64,000 nt of DNA from JACDHG01 sp963815295 (GTDB lineage Bacteria > Actinomycetota > Actinomycetes > Propionibacteriales > Nocardioidaceae). The notes below the pieces were generated by a model. It did not search any database and was not told the origin of the DNA. It was given only the letters and a program-made list of their open reading frames with translations. Below, piece by piece: positions 35,032 through 45,145 of this stretch (position 1 is the first letter of the stretch; each line of letters starts with the position of its first letter). Where the stretch lies: positions 806,001 to 870,000 of the forward strand of contig CAWFFZ010000008.1 in the NCBI GenBank assembly GCA_963815295.1, given 5' to 3'. Made by a program: the position numbers and the translations under genes.

Positions 35032-35895
35032 TCAGGGGCTGGTGTGGGCAAGGATCTCGCGCACCACGACGTCCCAGGTGGGTGTCGCCGGATACTGGTG
35101 CCCCCCACCCTCCAGCGGGACGAGCCGCGCGCCTTCGATCTCGCGAGCCAGCGCCTCCGCGTGGCCGTACGGGAACAACGGGTCGGCCGTGCCGTGCATG
35201 ACGAGCGTCGGTGCTTTCACGTCCGAGAGACTCACCGAGTCGTCGCCGCCATCGAGGCTCCAATGGTTGGTCATGCCGGCGGCTATGTCGTGGCTGCGGT
35301 CGAAAACGCGAGTGGCCGTCGCCCGAACGCGCTCCTCCTCAAACGGCAGCGCACCGTTGAATGCGCGCTCAGTGTTGACGATCGCGTCGATCGCCGCAGC
35401 TCGGTCGGACCAGTCAGGGTCGGGCGGGGGATCGGCAAAATACGCCCGCATCCGATCGGACATCGGGGGAAGCGCCGGCTGGTCCGGGCTGCCCGGGCCG
35501 ATCGGGCTGGTCTCCATCAACGTGAGCGTCGCAACCCGATCGGGCTGGTTGATGGCGATTGCCTGCGCGATCCCGCCGCCCATCGAGAGTCCAACGAAGT
35601 GTGCACGCCCCAGTTCGAGCGCGTCGAGGATCCCCACGGCGTCGGCGGCCAAGTCGTCCCCGGTGTATGTCGGCGCGCCAGCCGGATCGTGCACCGAACG
35701 GCCGGTGTCGCGGTAGTCGTAGCGGATCACGTACCGCGGACCCGCGGCGAGGCGTTCGCAGAGCTCGTCGTCCCACCAGTCCATCGACGCGGCCCCGCCA
35801 CCGAGGAGGAGGATCGCGGGGTCGGTCGGTGCGCCGAACGTCTCGATGCACAGGTCAACCCCGTTGGCGCGGACCATCTGCTCGCCGTTCGTCAT
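35032..35895 (-). CDS. Alpha/beta hydrolase
   Basis: 287 residues. The nucleophile elbow is FVGLSMGGGIA (Ser) and the oxyanion region LLLGGGAASMDWWDD; the catalytic His is in LEGGGHQYPA and the acid lies in VMHGTADPLFPYG. It is close to the 3-oxoadipate enol-lactone hydrolase and haloperoxidase-like group, which act on varied esters. The start ATG 35895 overlaps the stop of the next upstream gene by four bases, so the two form an operon. Confidence 0.88.
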   Translation of the reverse strand: MTNGEQMVRANGVDLCIETFGAPTDPAILLLGGGAASMDWWDDELCERLAAGPRYVIRYDYRDTGRSVHDPAGAPTYTGDDLAADAVGILDALELGRAHFVGLSMGGGIAQAIAINQPDRVATLTLMETSPIGPGSPDQPALPPMSDRMRAYFADPPPDPDWSDRAAAIDAIVNTERAFNGALPFEEERVRATATRVFDRSHDIAAGMTNHWSLDGGDDSVSLSDVKAPTLVMHGTADPLFPYGHAEALAREIEGARLVPLEGGGHQYPATPTWDVVVREILAHTSP

Positions 35896-36521
35896 ACCGA
35901 GTCTGTTCCGCTCGTGGATGCCTCCTCGGGCGGCGGAGCCCAGGCGGGCGAGCGGCCGCTCAGGCCAAGCACCTGGTCGAGCATCGGAGCATCGTCAGGG
36001 ACGGGAACGACCGGGCCGTAGAGACCTTCGCGGGCGGCCTCCTGACCGGGCTCGGCCATCATCGCCGTGAACATGTGAACCGCCTCCAGGCTGCCCTCGT
36101 CGGCGGTGAACGGCTGCCCGGTCGCCTTCGCGAGGTCCCACCCGTGCAGCACCAGCTCGCTCATGGCGACGCAGCCCATGATCGAGGCCGGCATCGGGAC
36201 ACCGCCCGCCTCCGTGTCGCCCTCCCACGCCGCTGGGTCGCGCCAGGCCGTCACGAGGTCGCGCAGCTGGGCGGGCAGACGGGTCGCCCACTCGGGGTCG
36301 AGGTTGTCGCTCGACGCGCTTGGCGCCTTGAGCTCTGGCGGCGGAGGCGTCTTGTTGGCGGAGTACTGGAACGCCTGCGTCAGCCCGACGAAGTGGTCGA
36401 GCATCGCGGCGACGTTGGTGCCTTCGCACGGCGTGGGGGAGTCGAGTTGGTCATCGCTGATGCCGGCGACGAGGGTCGTCACCTGGAGAGCGGCGGGTTC
36501 GAGGTCGTAGGTCGTGGGCAT
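35892..36521 (-). CDS. TIGR03086-family DinB-fold metal-binding protein
   Basis: 209 residues. The opening LEPAALQVTTLVAGISDDQL, DSPTPCEGTNVAAMLDHFVG and the later SELVLHGWDLAKATGQPF give the two metal-ligand histidines of the DinB/maleylpyruvate isomerase fold; Cys-Glu in TPCEG is the TIGR03086 hallmark. Members are probably mycothiol-dependent enzymes of unknown substrate. It is the first gene of a two-gene operon with the hydrolase. Confidence 0.85.
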   Translation of the reverse strand: MPTTYDLEPAALQVTTLVAGISDDQLDSPTPCEGTNVAAMLDHFVGLTQAFQYSANKTPPPPELKAPSASSDNLDPEWATRLPAQLRDLVTAWRDPAAWEGDTEAGGVPMPASIMGCVAMSELVLHGWDLAKATGQPFTADEGSLEAVHMFTAMMAEPGQEAAREGLYGPVVPVPDDAPMLDQVLGLSGRSPAWAPPPEEASTSGTDSV

Positions 36522-36890
36522 GTCTCCGTCCTACCAGCCCGCCACGACACCGCCGTCGGCATCTCGCCGGTCGAGCGGTACTCGCGGTCGAGCGTGTCGA
36601 GACCTTGACTCGATAGGCTCGATCGACGGAGGTGGCTTGATGTGGCGCGCTAGCGCCTCGGAGGGTTTGGGAAGTCTTGCGCGCTCTGGCACCGCTAGTT
36701 ACCCCAAACATCGACTCCCTGCGACGCCTGAATCGGGCATGTGGGCGCTGCACGGTTGTTGTACTAGAGGTGAGAGCACCTCAGGGCGGCTGGCCGGGCG
36801 ACACGCCCAGAACGACGTACGCACACCGACTCTGACCTGCCCAAACGCAGAAACTCCCACCAGTTCCGGGTTTGGCATTGCCATCCCTAG
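36522..36890. other. Intergenic stretch with dispersed repeat remnants
   Basis: No gene is recognised. Around 36565-36625 are degenerate copies of the GTCGAGC/GTGTCGAGACC motif also found near 13668, 53260 and 56520. The rest, up to the nrdR promoter, is featureless to my eye. Confidence 0.45.
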
Positions 36891-36894
36891 GGGG

Positions 36895-36927
36895 TTGAGC
36901 CTAAGGTCACCCCTAGATATAGTAGTT
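36895..36927 (+). promoter_or_regulatory. nrdR-nrdJ promoter with probable NrdR box
   Basis: TTGAGC (36895-36900) and TATAGT (36919-36924) are 18 bp apart and form a plausible sigma-A promoter. CCCCTAGATATAGTAG at 36911-36926 overlaps the -10 and matches the NrdR box ACACTATATATAGTGT at its CTA.ATATAGT core. CCCTAGGG at 36885-36892 is centred 30 bp upstream, near the usual spacing of paired NrdR boxes. The leader to nrdR is about 200 nt. Confidence 0.55.
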
Positions 36928-37128
36928 ACAAGCATGTAAGTTCTCCACAGGTTGTGGTGAGGCGCTATCCACAGGCCGCACCGCTCACCACGGAGCACCA
37001 TGCACAGGCAACCGGGTGTGATCCCCAGGAAGTCCACAGCCTTGTCCCCAGTTTGGGGACCCCAGACTGTCGGTGCCGACCGGGCAAACTCACGGTATGA
37101 GCGCGAGGCGAAGGAGGCGACCGACACC

Positions 37129-37671
37129 ATGCACTGTCCGTACTGCCGCAACACCGACACGCGCGTGCTCGACAGTCGCGTCGCCGAAGACGGTACGTCG
37201 ATTCGACGCCGCCGCAGCTGCTCCGACTGCGAGAAGCGGTTCACCACCGTGGAGCAGATGCAGCTGACCGTCGTGAAGCGGTCCGGGGCGACCGAGCCGT
37301 TCAGCCGCGAGAAGGCGATCAGCGGGGTCCGCAAGGCGTGCAAGGGCCGCCCGGTCACCGACGACGACCTGGCGCTGCTCGGCTCCCAGGTCGAAGACGC
37401 GCTGCGCGGGTCCGGCTGGGCCGAGATCCCGGCCAACGAGGTCGGCCTCGCCATCCTCGGGCCGCTGCGCGAGCTCGACGAGGTGGCCTACCTGCGGTTC
37501 GCGAGCGTCTACCGCGCGTTCGAGTCGGCCGACGACTTCGAGACCGAGATCGCGATCCTCCGTGCCGAGAAGCAAGCCACCGGCACCGAGCCCGATCTCA
37601 CCGACGCGAAGACGAGAAGTGGCATGGGGGTTCAGGTCCCCCCTCGCAACAACGACGCACCGCCGGGCTAA
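37129..37671 (+). CDS. nrdR: Transcriptional repressor NrdR
   Basis: 180 residues from ATG 37129 with AAGGAG upstream. The zinc ribbon is MHCPYCRNTDTRVLDSR and RRRSCSDCEKRF, with four Cys ligands. The ATP-cone is VKRSGATEPFSREKAISGVR to the region ending EVAYLRFASVYRAF. NrdR senses ATP/dATP and represses ribonucleotide reductase genes. It lies upstream of nrdJ, 97 bp away, and a likely NrdR box overlaps its own promoter. The C-terminal tail of about 30 residues after AEKQA is longer than in many orthologues. Confidence 0.95.
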   Translation: MHCPYCRNTDTRVLDSRVAEDGTSIRRRRSCSDCEKRFTTVEQMQLTVVKRSGATEPFSREKAISGVRKACKGRPVTDDDLALLGSQVEDALRGSGWAEIPANEVGLAILGPLRELDEVAYLRFASVYRAFESADDFETEIAILRAEKQATGTEPDLTDAKTRSGMGVQVPPRNNDAPPG

Positions 37672-37768
37672 TCGCCCACCAGACGCCGCAACACCGCAAC
37701 ACCCCAGACGACGTACGACGCGCAACACCAGCAGACCAGACGCAGACGAAGACGAGGCAGGAGAGGCC

Positions 37769-40700
37769 ATGACCGAGACCGACAGCCGGCGCCACACCAA
37801 CGGCAGCGCGACGAAGCGCGGCAAGGGGCTGAAGATCGAGCGGATCTTCACCACCGAGGGCACGCACCCGTATGACGCGGTGACGTGGCAGCGGCGCGAC
37901 GTCGTCCAGCAGAACTGGAAGACCGGCGAAACCGTCTTCGAGCAGCGTGGTGTGGAGTTCCCCGAGTTCTGGTCGGTCAACGCCTCGACGATCGTGACCA
38001 CGAAGTACTTCCGTGGCGCGGTCGGCACCGACGTCCGCGAGTGGAGCCTGCGCCAGCTGATCGACCGGGTCGTCAAGACCTACCGCGCGAGCGGCGAGCA
38101 GGAGGGCTACTTCGCGACGCCGGCCGACGCCGAGACGTTCGAGCACGAGCTGACGCACATGCTGCTGCACCAGGTGTTCGCGTTCAACTCGCCGGTGTGG
38201 TTCAACGTCGGCACCAAGTCGCCGCAGCAGGTCAGCGCGTGCTTCATCCTCGCCGTCGACGACTCGATGGACTCGATCCTCAACTGGTACAAGGAGGAGG
38301 GGTTCATCTTCAAGGGCGGCTCCGGCGCCGGCCTCAACCTGTCGCGGATCCGTTCGTCCAAAGAGCTGCTGAGCTCCGGCGGCACCGCGTCGGGCCCGGT
38401 GTCGTTCATGCGCGGCGCCGACGCGTCCGCGGGCACCATCAAGTCCGGCGGCGCGACGCGTCGTGCGGCGAAGATGGTCGTGCTCGACGTCGACCACCCC
38501 GACATCGAGGAGTTCGTCGAGACGAAGGCGCGCGAAGAAAACAAGATCCGCGCGCTGCGTGACGCCGGCTTCGACATGGACCTCGGCGGCGCCGACATCC
38601 ACTCCGTGCAGTACCAGAACGCCAACAACTCCGTCCGCGTCACCGACAAGTTCATGCGCGCGGTCGAGGAGGGCACCGAGTTCGGGCTGACCGCCCGCGG
38701 CGACGGCAAGGTGATCGACACCGTCGACGCGCGCGAGCTGTTCGGCAAGATCGCGCAGGCCGCGTGGGCGTGCGCCGACCCGGGCATCCAGTACGACGAC
38801 ACGATCAACGACTGGCACACCAACCCCGAGACGGGCCGCATCACCGCATCCAACCCGTGCTCCGAATACATGAGCCTCGACAACTCGTCGTGCAACCTCG
38901 CGAGCCTCAACCTGCTGAAGTTCCTGCGCGAGGACGACACGTTCGACGCGCCGCTGTTCGCCCGCTGCGTCGAGCTGATCATCACCGCGATGGACATCTC
39001 GATCTGCTTCGCCGACTTCCCGACCGAGGCGATCGCCGACACGACCCGCGACTACCGCCAGCTCGGCATCGGGTACGCCAACCTCGGCGCGCTGCTGATG
39101 GCGATGGGCCTCGGCTACGACTCCGAAGGCGGCCGCACCCTGGCCGCGTCGATCACGTCGCTGATGACCGGGACGTCATACAAGCGCTCGGCTGAGATCG
39201 CCGCAGCGGTCGGTCCGTACGCCGGCTACGCCCGCAACTCCGACGCCCACAAGCGGGTGATGCGCAAGCACGCGGCCGCGACCGACGCGATCCGCTCCGT
39301 CACCGAGAACGACCGCGACGTCCAGAAGCTCGCCGCCAAGGCGTGGGAGGCGACGATCAAGACCGGCGACAAGCACGGCTACCGCAACGCGCAGGCGTCG
39401 GTGCTCGCGCCGACCGGCACGATCGGCTTCATGATGGACTGCGACACGACCGGGATCGAGCCGGACTTCTCGCTGGTCAAGTTCAAGAAGCTCGTCGGTG
39501 GCGGGTCGATGCAGATCGTCAACCAGACGATCCCGCGGGCGCTGAAGAAGCTCGGCTACACGAGCGAGACGGTCGAGGCGATCGTCGAGTTCATCGCCGA
39601 GAAGGGTCACGTCATCGACGCGCCGGGGCTCAAGCGTGAGCACTACGAGGTGTTCGACACGGCGATGGGGGAGCGGGCGATCGCTCCGATGGGTCACGTG
39701 CGGATGATGGCGGCGACCCAGCCGTTCCTGTCCGGCGCGATCTCGAAGACGGTCAACCTGCCCGAGTCGGCGACGGTCGAGGAGATCGCCGACGTCTACG
39801 TGCAGGGCTGGAAGCTCGGCCTCAAGGCGCTCGCTGTCTACCGCGACAACTGCAAGGTCGGCCAGCCGCTGTCCGACGCGAAGGCCGAAGGCGCCGACAA
39901 GGCCTACGACGGCCGACGACGGCGTCGAGATCGTCAAGGTGATCGAGAAGCCCGATCCGCAAGCGGCTGCCGAAGTCGCGTCCGTCGCGCACCACGCTCC
40001 TTCACGGTCGGTGGCGCCGAGGGCTACATGACGGCCGGGTCCTACCCCGACGACGGTCTCGGTGAGGTGTTCCTCAAGCTCGGCAAGCAGGGCTCGACCC
40101 TGGCCGGGGTGATGGACGCCTTCTCGATGGCGATCTCGATCTCGCTGCAGTACGGCGTCCCGCTCGAGACCTACGTCTCCAAGTTCACGAACATGAAGTT
40201 CGAGCCGGCCGGTATGACGGACGACCCCGACGTGCGGATGAGCCAGTCGATCATGGACTACATCTTCCGCCGCCTGGCCCTCGACTACCTGCCGTTCGAG
40301 TCGCGGGCCGCCCTCGGCATCTACACCGCCGAGGAGCGCCAGCGCCAACTCGACACGGGTTCGTACGAAGCCGCCCCCGAGGATGGCCTCGACGACGTAC
40401 CCGAGGCCGAGTCGCTCAAGGCCGATCCCGGCTCCGCCGCCTCAGCCTCGACCCTGGCAGCCGAAGTGTCAGCCGACGCCTCAGTCGCCGAGTCGACTGT
40501 CATCTGCCGACGAGGCCGACGTGGTCGCCGGAACCGCCAAGCCCGTCACCGGCGGCGCCCACACCACGGCCGAGCTGATGGAGGCCATCTCCGGCCGCGA
40601 GGTCGACTCGCCTCTCTGCTTCACCTGCGGCACCAAGATGCGCCCGGCTGGCAGCTGCTACGTCTGCGAAGGCTGCGGCAGCACCTCCGGCTGCAGCTGA
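37769..40700 (+). CDS. nrdJ: Vitamin B12-dependent (class II) ribonucleotide reductase, frame broken by several indels
   Basis: NrdJ reduces ribonucleotides to deoxyribonucleotides using adenosylcobalamin. From ATG 37769 the frame covers the N-domain (IERIFTTEGTHPYDAVTWQ), GGSGAGLNLSRIRSS, the active region ITASNPCSEYMSLDNSSCNL and VLAPTGTIGFMMDCDTTGIE. From 39905 to 40000 the protein jumps through three frames (DDGVEIVKVIEKP, then RKRLPKSRPSRTT, then SFTVGGAEGYMTAG), so at least three single-base errors are clustered there. A fourth near 40497 leads to the true C-terminus SGREVDSPLCFTCGTKMRPA and YVCEGCGSTSGCS, with the paired cysteines. Without correction the protein is scrambled. Confidence 0.92.
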
Positions 40701-40855
40701 GATCGAACTAGAAGACCGATGGCTCGAGGATGCGGAAAGTCACCGTGCGCTGAAGGGACTCGAAGGGTCAGGCTTCGCCAGTTGGATCTGGCCTCTTGGC
40801 TGGGGCGACAGGGGATAGTTGGCCTGCCAAAATGCGCAACGGAAGGTGTAGCGAG

Positions 40856-41372
40856 GTGATCGCCACGACTCCAGACGATGATGCGGACCTCCGCCCCAAA
40901 CTGCAGATGCTCGCCGAGGCGCCTCGCTTCCGATTCTCGGACTGGGCGAAGACTGAGGTTCCCAACAGCGTCGCAGGGGTCTACGCGATCTGGCGGGCCA
41001 GCGAGCTTCTGTACAGCAGGTATCGCCGGCAGGGGAATCGTCCCGGCTGACGTCACGCGGCAGCGAAGCTGGGGTCTCCTCGACAGGCTCAAGGCACACG
41101 CGTCGGGTGCGCGAAGCGGTGACCAGTTCTGCATCTACGTCTTCGATCGGCTGGTCCTGCCTGAACTGCAGCCAGACCAGATCTGTGCCGCCGCGGAAGG
41201 CCGCCTAAGACTCGATGACCTCGTTCGCGTGTACATCAGGAGCCATCTGTCGTACAGCTTCCTCATCACCGACACGTACGTAGAGGCCGGATCAATGGAG
41301 AAGATCGCCCGCGCGGAGGGTCTATCCGGCGTTCCGCCCCTGCTCAACCCGTTTCACCAGCGCCGAAGGTGA
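40856..41372 (+). CDS. GIY-YIG nuclease-family protein, frame broken by one indel
   Basis: From GTG 40856 (GGAAGG 9 bases upstream) the first part gives WAKTEVPNSVAGVYAIWRAS with the GVY motif and LLYS. Removing one A at about 41018 continues as GIAGRGIVPADV, the YIG-like strand, then GLLDRLKAHASGARSGDQF and CIYVFDRLV, and ends PPLLNPFHQRRR. The length is about 171 residues. GIY-YIG domains cut DNA; stand-alone ones of this type are seen in mobile and defence regions. It is convergent with the HKD helicase gene. Confidence 0.7.
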
Positions 41373-41573
41373 CGAGACCTCAACAGGCTCGCGGGAAGAT
41401 CCAATCGGCCCGAGGGTGCAAGCCGCACTATGCCCGAGCTGTCCCGCGTCCCAGAGGCGGACACGCGGGCCGGCAAACCACGTGCGAAACGTGCGGCATT
41501 CCTGTGTCAGGGAGGAGTTGATTTCGCTGAGGAGCCTGTAAGCATCGCCGACCCTCCCGCTGGTGGAGAGTGA

Positions 41574-44500
41574 TCAGCTTGCGACGGCAGAGGCCAGCAG
41601 GTAGGCATCAGTCGGCATGGGATGGTCCAGGCGCCAGGTGATGGCGATGGGGCGGTCGCCGGTGTGAGAGACGTACTGAGCAGATCCCAGGAAAAGGTAT
41701 GGCGACGTACCCAAAGCATCGACCTTGAGCTGTCGAGCAAACAGCAGGACGTTCGTGTCGTTCTCGGCTTGGCTCAGATAACGCCGACCCGTCGCCGAGA
41801 TCACTGAAGTATTGGACTGCGACTCCCAGTGGAACAGGGTGGGACTGAGCGCGTAGTCGCGATACATCGTCGTCGGGGAGTAGTCCGCCTCGGATTTCTG
41901 GAGCGTCACGAGGAACGCATCGCTCTGCCACCGGTCGGACCACATGACCCCTTCACGCATGCTGTTCGGGAGACGCTGTTTCTCACCGCTAGCGGCGAGG
42001 TTGGCGTAGTCCAGGGCGGTCAGTATCTCTTCGCGCTGGTAGCGCGCATGGACCCGAAGAGGTAGCTCGCTGAGACGCCCCGCCATAGGCGTCGAGACAT
42101 GTCTTGTCTGTTCGAAGGCAAGTTCTATGACTGCCTCCAACTCATCTCTCACTGCGGGCTCTGCACGGAGCGCGGCGAGGCCTTCGTCGTACGACTGGAA
42201 ACTGCCGCCTCCCGGCCACAACGAGAAGAAGAGCATGCGAGCGAAGCGCTTGTCTTGATCGTTCAGCAATGCGTACTCCGGCGCGTCGTCCTTCAAGAGC
42301 TCCAGGTAAGCCGCCTGCCGGTCCAGGTCATCGACATGTGCCAGCGCCCGCACCCTCTTAAGAAGTTCTGACTCCCGCGACGATCCTGACCGCGTTGGCA
42401 GGGTTGCCTCGCGACGCAGTCTCGTCCAGCTGCGATCGCTCCGCACCACATCAGACAACTCCAGGCCGGACTCTGCGAGGAAGTTGGACAGGCTCGTCTC
42501 GCCGTGACTACGAAGTTCACCCACGATCTGAGGCCAACGCGCCGAGATCTGCGCGCGAAGGTTCTCGAGGACACTCGTCTGAGTCTGCTGGTCGAGGACA
42601 ATCTGGCAACCCGAGGGCAGGAATGGAAAGCCGCGCTCGACGTCCCGCTCGAGGCCTTTTCGAGTGGCACCCGTGAGCGCTCGATAGCGGGCATCAAACC
42701 TGAACTCCTTGCGCTGATGGCCCACGAAGTCCAGCGCAGTCAACACGGCCTTTGTACTCGATCGACGGAGACCACGTCCCAGTTGCTGCAGGAAGATCGT
42801 GGCGCTCTCCGTCGGACGCAGGAAGAGCACAGTGTCGACTTCGGGCACGTCGATACCCTCATTGAAGAGGTCGGCGGTAAAGAGCACGTTGACACGACGT
42901 TCACGCAAGTCATCGAGAGCGCGCGTGCGTTCTGTGGCAGCTGTCGTGCCGACGATGGCGCGCGCACTGATACCGGCTGCAGTGAAGACTTCCGCCATGT
43001 AGTGCGCGTGGTCCACTGACACGCAGAAGCCAAGAGCCGTCATGGCACGCACGTCACCAACCTTGTCGCGGAGCTGCGTCAAGATGATTCGCGACCGAGC
43101 GTCGTTTCCTGTGTAAAGGCCATTCAGTTGCCCCTCGTCGTAACGGCCTCGCGTCCATTGAACGCGTGTCAGGTCGACGCCGTCGGCAAGACCGAAGTAG
43201 TGGAACGGACAGAGGAGCTCCTGCCCAAGGGCGTCCCAAAGGCGCAGCTCGGTGGCAGTCCGGCCATCGAAGAACGATCGGACATCGACGCCGTCTGCCC
43301 GCTCCGGGGTAGCTGTGAGGCCCAATAGCTCGGAAGGCCGCAGGTGATCGAGCAATGCACGATAAGTCGATGCTGCCGCATGGTGGAACTCATCGATCAC
43401 GACGACGTCGTAGCGGTCTGATTGGATCTTCGGCACGCCGTAAGAGGCAAGTGACTGAACCGATGCGAAGAGGTGATCGCCCCGCTCCGGTCGATGCCCG
43501 TCGACATACAGCTCTCCGAACGAAGCATCCGCGAGCACTTCCTGATAGGTGCGCAGCGACTGAAGCAGAATCTCCTTGCGGTGGGCAACGAAGAGCAGTG
43601 TGGGCCTGATAGCAGGCGTCTGCTCGCAAAGGGCTTTGTAGTCGAGAGCGGCTACGACAGTCTTGCCCGTTCCTGTCGCGGCCACCACAAGATTTCGATG
43701 ACGATCGTGGACAGCCCGCTCTGCGGCGATCTCTTCGAGCATCCGTGCCTGGTATGGAAAGGGCCGGACTTCAAGGCCCGACAGAGAGATGGTCACCCGC
43801 TCATGTGCCCGAGCACCCGATGCCTCGGCAAGGGCGTCATCCAAGCGGTCTCGCTGCTCAACAATGTCCGGGTCGTAGCTCTCGAACGTGCCATCGTTCC
43901 AATAGGTGTCGAATGCAATCTCGAACTGCTTCAGGAGGAGCTCCGTGGCAACCGTCGACAACCGCACGTTCCACTCGACACCGTCGAGCAGCGCCGCTTT
44001 CGACAGATTCGAGGAACCAACATACGCGGTGTCGAAGCCTGTCTCTCGGCGGAACAGCCAGGCCTTTGCATGGAGGCGGGTCCGCTGAGCGTCGTACTGA
44101 ATCTTCATTTCCGCGCCGAAGTCTCGCACGAGACGATCGATTGCCGGCCGCTCAGACGCTCCCATGTACGTGGTTGTGATCACGCGTAACCGCGCACCTC
44201 GTCGTCGTAGTCGGGCTAGCTCGGCCTCTAGCACTCGGATGCCATGCCATTTCACGAAGGCGCAAAGAAGGTCGACCTGGTCAGCAGACTCGATTTCGGT
44301 CTTGAGTTCGGATCCGAGCGACGGCTGGCCGGGTGCGTTAGTCAGGAGAGCGGCGTCGGAGAGCGGAGTGGACGGCCGAGCCGGGTGCCCTTGCCGCTCC
44401 GGCCCTTGCAGTGACGAGATGGACAGCAGTTGTCGTGCGTCTCCAGACACAGAGTCATCGGAGGCCGCCAGCTGCTCAAGGAGAGTATTGACTAGGCTCA

Positions 44501-44708
44501 GTCGGGCTAACGGATCGCGAATGCCGGCGAGCGCCCGACCGGCTGCCTCGTAGAGATGGCGTGCGAACACGTGCGGTTGATCGGCGGGATCGATATCACC
44601 CATCTCGATGACAAGATCGCGTGTTTCGCTGATGCGCTTGTCGAGAGCAGTTGTGACGAGCGACTCATAGAGCCCGTAGGGCAGGCCGCCGTTCCCAGTT
44701 GATGGCAC
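41574..44708 (-). CDS. HKD-family nuclease fused to SF2 helicase with DUF3427 C-terminus (COG3886/COG1061 type)
   Basis: 1044 residues if GTG 44708 is the start (GGAAAG upstream; GTG 44735 adds nine). Residues about 120-270 form a phospholipase D-like nuclease: TRLHAKAWLF with the HxK pair and YVGSSNLSKAALLDGVEWN. An SF2 helicase follows: VVAATGTGKTV, VVVIDEFHHAAAS, LLGLTATPERADG, FNEGIDVPEVD and QQLGRGLRRS. The last 250 residues are DUF3427 (ALSPTLFHWESQSNTSV, YLFLGSAQYVSHTGDRPI). This fusion is a known component of bacterial defence islands. DNA here is visibly less GC-rich than the core genes, suggesting transfer. Confidence 0.9.
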   Translation of the reverse strand: MPSTGNGGLPYGLYESLVTTALDKRISETRDLVIEMGDIDPADQPHVFARHLYEAAGRALAGIRDPLARLSLVNTLLEQLAASDDSVSGDARQLLSISSLQGPERQGHPARPSTPLSDAALLTNAPGQPSLGSELKTEIESADQVDLLCAFVKWHGIRVLEAELARLRRRGARLRVITTTYMGASERPAIDRLVRDFGAEMKIQYDAQRTRLHAKAWLFRRETGFDTAYVGSSNLSKAALLDGVEWNVRLSTVATELLLKQFEIAFDTYWNDGTFESYDPDIVEQRDRLDDALAEASGARAHERVTISLSGLEVRPFPYQARMLEEIAAERAVHDRHRNLVVAATGTGKTVVAALDYKALCEQTPAIRPTLLFVAHRKEILLQSLRTYQEVLADASFGELYVDGHRPERGDHLFASVQSLASYGVPKIQSDRYDVVVIDEFHHAAASTYRALLDHLRPSELLGLTATPERADGVDVRSFFDGRTATELRLWDALGQELLCPFHYFGLADGVDLTRVQWTRGRYDEGQLNGLYTGNDARSRIILTQLRDKVGDVRAMTALGFCVSVDHAHYMAEVFTAAGISARAIVGTTAATERTRALDDLRERRVNVLFTADLFNEGIDVPEVDTVLFLRPTESATIFLQQLGRGLRRSSTKAVLTALDFVGHQRKEFRFDARYRALTGATRKGLERDVERGFPFLPSGCQIVLDQQTQTSVLENLRAQISARWPQIVGELRSHGETSLSNFLAESGLELSDVVRSDRSWTRLRREATLPTRSGSSRESELLKRVRALAHVDDLDRQAAYLELLKDDAPEYALLNDQDKRFARMLFFSLWPGGGSFQSYDEGLAALRAEPAVRDELEAVIELAFEQTRHVSTPMAGRLSELPLRVHARYQREEILTALDYANLAASGEKQRLPNSMREGVMWSDRWQSDAFLVTLQKSEADYSPTTMYRDYALSPTLFHWESQSNTSVISATGRRYLSQAENDTNVLLFARQLKVDALGTSPYLFLGSAQYVSHTGDRPIAITWRLDHPMPTDAYLLASAVAS

Positions 44709-45145
44709 CCGTTGAGCTTTCCACGTCGGAACCACACTTTGGTGGAAATGAGTCGAAGCCTAGCGCCCGGGAGCGGACTGGAGGGGACTCCCGGGGGAGA
44801 ACCCGGCTGGTGTCCTACCTGATACCGGCAGATAGTCGAGATGAGCGTCTCGCCGACAGAGATGAGTCTGAGTACCCACTGGTGGATCAGGCTGGTGCCG
44901 AGTCGGTCCTTGCGCATGAGACTGAGGCTGCTCCGGATGCCCAGCACCTCTCCCTCGTGGTTCCGATGTCCAACTGGAGCGCTGGCGCGTCATCGAGGGA
45001 GAAGCGCTTCGTGCGCGTGTGCAACCGTTTGAAAGCCTTCTTCTGCGAGCCGCCCCGCGAGATCGACGTAATCAGCTGCCACATCTTCGGTTACGGAAGG
45101 TCGTCGTTGACTCCCGAGCCCATCGAGGGATGGCAAGATGCTTCC
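44709..45145. other. 437-bp divergent region of the island
   Basis: The region between the divergent helicase and HNH genes. A plus-strand frame is open across it (from TTG 44699 and ATG 44702, with an internal ATG at 44966) and reads into the HNH gene, but the N-terminal residues show no family similarity. It probably holds both promoters and any operators. I see no clear palindromic operator. Confidence 0.4.

Noticed and set aside
36925..37128. Cobalamin riboswitch before nrdR-nrdJ
   Set aside because: No B12-box or conserved core was found in the leader; NrdR control explains the promoter better.
44702..45145. N-terminal 148-residue extension of the HNH protein
   Set aside because: The frame is open but shows no family similarity and would overlap the divergent helicase start; family members begin close to GTG 45146.
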